A stretch of DNA of 8,440 nt from Ktedonobacteraceae bacterium. Lineage in GTDB: Bacteria > Chloroflexota > Ktedonobacteria > Ktedonobacterales > Ktedonobacteraceae. Below, in pieces: positions 6,168 through 8,440 of the stretch; the stretch's first letter is position 1; the number at the start of each line of letters is the position of its first letter. Both the position numbers and the translations under genes were made by a program. Under the pieces are notes generated by a model. That model searched no databases and was not told the origin of the DNA. It saw nothing but the letters and a program-made list of their open reading frames with translations. The stretch spans positions 1 to 8,440 of the forward strand of contig JADBKA010000205.1 in the NCBI GenBank assembly GCA_014896635.1, written 5' to 3'.

Positions 6168-6270
6168 TCGTGGCGAGTACCCACGACACGCTGGGGGACA
6201 CCGGATATGCCTACCCTGCATTGCCTGAGACATCCCCCGCATGTTGAGAGGGCAAGGTCGCCCCTACAAT
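6168..6270. repeat. Probable dispersed repeat upstream of the kinase gene
   Basis: This stretch combines the TCGTGG/CCACGA hairpin (6168-6186), GGGGGACACC (6193-6202), CATCCCCC (6231-6238) and GCAAGGTCGCCCCTACA (6252-6268). The reverse complement of the last, TGTAGGGGCGACCTTGC, resembles TGTAGGGATACCCCTTGC inside the kinase gene (7564-7581). Dispersed repeats of this look are what I expect in Ktedonobacteria, but copy number cannot be judged from one window. Confidence 0.4.
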
Positions 6271-6352
6271 ATTATGGAGCGAATCGTGTTTTTCCGATCT
6301 TGAAGGTGATGATTTATAAACATCATTTCTACATTATTGCAGAGGAAATCCT

Positions 6353-8440
6353 ATGAAACTCTGGCGCTACGGCTGTGCCATCGAACGGCTCGGCAACCGC
6401 TACCGCCTGGAGGGTATGCTCGGCAGCGGCGGCAATGCCGATGTCTGCCTGGCTCTCGATGAGCAGACACAGCGCGAGGTGGCGATCAAGGTGATTCGCC
6501 AGGATGCGCTGGATCAGAGGACGCTGGACCGCTTCCTGCTTGAGGCCGATCAGGTGGCAGGCTGGCAGCATCCCAATATTCTGCACACCTATGGCGGACT
6601 GAAACTGGAATTACTTGATATCGCGCATGGCTCGATAGTTCCCTATATTGTGATGGAATATGCACAGGGTGGCGATCTGCGCCGTCGCCTGCGCCCCGGC
6701 ATGCCCTATCCGTTAGCCGAGAGCCTGCGCATCTTCGAGCAGTTGTGCATCGCCGTGTCTTACGCGCACGAGCGGCGTATCGTTCACCGCGATCTCAAGC
6801 CACACAATATCCTCTTTCGTCGCCTGCCGGACGGCTCGGAACAGGTGGCACTGAGCGACTTCGGGCTGGCCGTTGAGCTGGACGCCTCGCATATATCTGT
6901 GACGCGCGCCGGCACGCTGGCCTATATGGCGCCCGAACAATTGCGTGGGCATGTGCTGCCGGCCAGCGATATTTTCGCGCTCGGCGTGATCTTTTACCAG
7001 CTCTGCACCGGCCACCTGCCTTTTCGCCGTCTGCCCGACGATCTGCGCATCCCCCCACCCTTCACGCTACCGCCGCTCGCCAGCACACGCAATCCATTCC
7101 TGCCCACGACGCTCGACGATGTAATCTTCACCGCTCTGGCTGAGCAGCCTGCCGACCGCTTCCCTACCGCCGCACACTTGTGGGATGCCATCCAGGCGGC
7201 TTTGCCCGACGATTCCACCTCGCTCATGCGGCGTCGGCGCCGCCTGCACCGCTCACCATCCCGCCAATCCCAATCGCGCACCCCCGGCGCTGCCGCACCC
7301 GCGCATACGGCCCACATGCGAGACGCGATACCAGAACAGCAACAGGATCTGCTTGAGAACGCCGCCTATACCGGCAAAACCGGCAATACGACCTCTTATC
7401 TTCACCTCGACACCCCGGCGGCTATGCCTGCCATCACGACGCCGTTCCCCACTCCCGACAAGGATGAGGGAGACGGACGGCAGGACCAGGACGAGCGTCC
7501 AGGCCCACGCCCCCATCTCCTGGGCGCATCCCCAACGGCCATCCAACCATCGAACATGTCCCATGTAGGGATACCCCTTGCGGGTATCCATTCCCCCCAC
7601 AAAACACGGAGCAGTCCCGGCCGGGGTGTGAGATGGCGTGTGCGTGTGGTAGCGGCGCTGCTCGTGGTGATGGTGGTTGGTTCCAGTGTGTTGTTCTATT
7701 TCAACGTGTACAATGTGCGAGTCCTGTTGCCTCTCCCCATCTTGAGCGGCGGCACCGTGACCATCACGCCATCCTACAAAGACATCAGCAATAATTATGT
7801 CATCCAGGCAGTCCCCGGCCAGGCCAATCCCGACCAGCTTCAAGTCACAGCCCGCCATCTCAGCGCGAAGCAGAGCCAGCAGCGCAGCGTCCCCGCCAGC
7901 GGGCATAACCAGCAGCCCGCAAAAAACGCTGTGGGTAAGCTCACGTTCTATAATGGCTCGTTTACGCAGCCCTTCACCGTCGCCGCCGGAACCGTGCTGA
8001 CCGGCAAAGATGGTGTGCAGGTGACTACTAACGTTGATGTTACTATTCCTACAGCGAAAACAGAAACAGGTACTCAAGGGAGTGCCGTTGTGTCTGCTCA
8101 TGCTGTGAATGCTGGCGCAAAAGGTAATATTCCCGCGTTGGATATAAATGCAGTCTGTTGTACTTCAGGTAATTTTATTTTCGCTAGAAATCAAGAGCCA
8201 TTCACCGGGGGGCAGGACGCGAAGGATTATAGTTTTGTGAAGCAGGACGATTATGACAATGCTGTGAGCGCGCTGAGCCAGCAATTGACGCAACAGGCGA
8301 ATGCTGAGCTGACGAAGCAGCTCAGGCCCGGCGAGCAGCTTGCCGCAGGCGGAACGGCGCTGTGTCCTGCTGACGTCACGAAGGACAAAGCCGTAGGAGA
8401 TCAGGGTATCAACGTCGAGGCCGTCAATGTGGCGGTAATG
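6353..8440 (+). CDS. Transmembrane Ser/Thr protein kinase with baseplate J-like extracellular region, 3' incomplete
   Basis: The ATG at 6353 follows AGAGGAAA (6341-6348); the frame stays open for 696 codons to the window end. Residues 17-283 are a complete Hanks-type kinase. They include the Gly loop GSGGNADV (24-31), Lys46 in VAIK, Glu64 in helix C, HRDLKPHN with catalytic Asp147 and Asn152, DFG (169-171) and APE (193-195). Thr184 and Thr188 lie in the activation segment. All key residues are present, so it should be active in the cytoplasm. Residues 285-425 are a disordered Pro/Ser/Arg-rich linker. One membrane helix (about 431-450) follows, placing 451 onward outside. Residues about 525-650 resemble baseplate J/gp47-type domains: GKLTFYNG, AAGTVLTGKDGVQVTT, VNAGAKGNIPA, then FTGGQDA with a following VKQDDYDNA. 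Other bacterial kinases carry PASTA or propeller sensors at this place, so this part is probably the sensor or wall-contact module. There is no phage context. The kinase call is firm; the ectodomain call is good but made from pattern only. Confidence 0.92.
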   Translation, partial: MKLWRYGCAIERLGNRYRLEGMLGSGGNADVCLALDEQTQREVAIKVIRQDALDQRTLDRFLLEADQVAGWQHPNILHTYGGLKLELLDIAHGSIVPYIVMEYAQGGDLRRRLRPGMPYPLAESLRIFEQLCIAVSYAHERRIVHRDLKPHNILFRRLPDGSEQVALSDFGLAVELDASHISVTRAGTLAYMAPEQLRGHVLPASDIFALGVIFYQLCTGHLPFRRLPDDLRIPPPFTLPPLASTRNPFLPTTLDDVIFTALAEQPADRFPTAAHLWDAIQAALPDDSTSLMRRRRRLHRSPSRQSQSRTPGAAAPAHTAHMRDAIPEQQQDLLENAAYTGKTGNTTSYLHLDTPAAMPAITTPFPTPDKDEGDGRQDQDERPGPRPHLLGASPTAIQPSNMSHVGIPLAGIHSPHKTRSSPGRGVRWRVRVVAALLVVMVVGSSVLFYFNVYNVRVLLPLPILSGGTVTITPSYKDISNNYVIQAVPGQANPDQLQVTARHLSAKQSQQRSVPASGHNQQPAKNAVGKLTFYNGSFTQPFTVAAGTVLTGKDGVQVTTNVDVTIPTAKTETGTQGSAVVSAHAVNAGAKGNIPALDINAVCCTSGNFIFARNQEPFTGGQDAKDYSFVKQDDYDNAVSALSQQLTQQANAELTKQLRPGEQLAAGGTALCPADVTKDKAVGDQGINVEAVNVAVM
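7564..7589. repeat. Palindromic repeat within the kinase linker
   Basis: GGATACCC (7569-7576) pairs perfectly with GGGTATCC (7582-7589) around a CTTGC loop. It lies inside the coding region and encodes part of the linker, VGIPLAGIHSP (405-415), just before the membrane helix. With its 5' flank TGTAGG (7564-7569) it resembles the reverse complement of the intergenic segment at 6251-6270, so it looks like a repeat element accepted in frame by a disordered region. Confidence 0.5.

Larger units (their letters stand above)
5943..6352. other. 410-nt gap made of repeat-like DNA
   Basis: No gene is supported here. Two overlapping minus-strand frames (5896-6201, 5949-6242) and a plus-strand frame (6072-6356) are open, but they lack ribosome binding sites and credible protein composition. 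The left half is less GC-rich and contains a hairpin at 6003-6026. The right half has GGGGGACACC (6193-6202), TCGTGG/CCACGA (6168-6173 with 6181-6186) and, at 6251-6270, a segment whose reverse complement resembles the repeat at 7564-7583. Promoter candidates for the kinase are poor: TTGAGA (6244-6249) with TACAAT (6265-6270) has only a 15-nt spacer, and TATAAA (6315-6320) lacks a good -35 box. The mixture suggests two abutting repeat copies. Confidence 0.5.

Noticed and set aside
6072..6356. A 94-codon plus-strand frame whose stop overlaps the kinase ATG (ATGA)
   Set aside because: The overlap looks like translational coupling, but the frame runs through repeat-like DNA, lacks a ribosome binding site and gives a protein with no credible fold.
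7253..8101. A 282-codon open frame on the minus strand
   Set aside because: It lies wholly opposite the kinase gene, begins in a low-complexity region, has no ribosome binding site and gives His-, Gly- and Arg-rich sequence without family features. The kinase frame explains the DNA.
6353..8440. Prophage origin for the baseplate J-like region
   Set aside because: The domain is joined to a kinase and membrane helix and no tail, capsid or integrase gene is present in the window.

Overview
The window looks like chromosomal DNA of a GC-rich, multicellular-type bacterium, most likely a member of Ktedonobacteria (Chloroflexota). This is an inference from the style of the proteins: a transmembrane Ser/Thr kinase joined to a baseplate J-like ectodomain, a caspase-fold/TPR/membrane protein, and a Pro/Gln/Tyr-rich DUF4190-like membrane protein. 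Intergenic DNA packed with GGGGTGTCCCC-type palindromes points the same way. No rRNA, tRNA, CRISPR array, transposase or integrase gene was seen.

Layout from left to right. Positions 3-359 hold the 3' end of a gene with a beta-propeller-like C-terminus. A promoter-like region and a strong Shine-Dalgarno sequence then lead into a very acidic 63-aa protein (462-653). A long inverted repeat and GGGGACACCCC motifs fill 654-886. At 887-2707 is a 606-aa protein with an N-terminal caspase-like (peptidase C14) domain whose catalytic cysteine appears displaced, three TPRs and about four C-terminal membrane helices. It converges on a minus-strand ABC-F ATPase (2749-4695) with only 41 nt between them, where a minus-strand terminator sits. 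A 242-nt divergent region with palindromes separates the ABC-F gene from a 77-aa protein of unknown function (4938-5171). That gene ends inside a GC-rich hairpin and is followed by a palindrome cluster and a good rho-independent terminator (5284-5306). A well-formed promoter (5417-5445) precedes a 144-aa DUF4190-like membrane protein (5508-5942). A 410-nt gap of repeat-like DNA follows, then the Ser/Thr kinase gene (6353 to the window end, incomplete).

The genes do not form one obvious operon. Most have their own spacing, promoter-like or terminator-like signals, and the ABC-F gene is on the other strand. Two proteins, the caspase-like one and the kinase, are modular membrane proteins that join a signalling domain to protein-protein or extracellular modules, as is typical of large-genome, developmentally complex bacteria. 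I see no convincing new multi-gene system. The items most worth a second look are the displaced catalytic Cys in the caspase-like protein, the kinase/baseplate J-like fusion, and a palindromic repeat in frame within the kinase linker that resembles an intergenic element upstream of the same gene.
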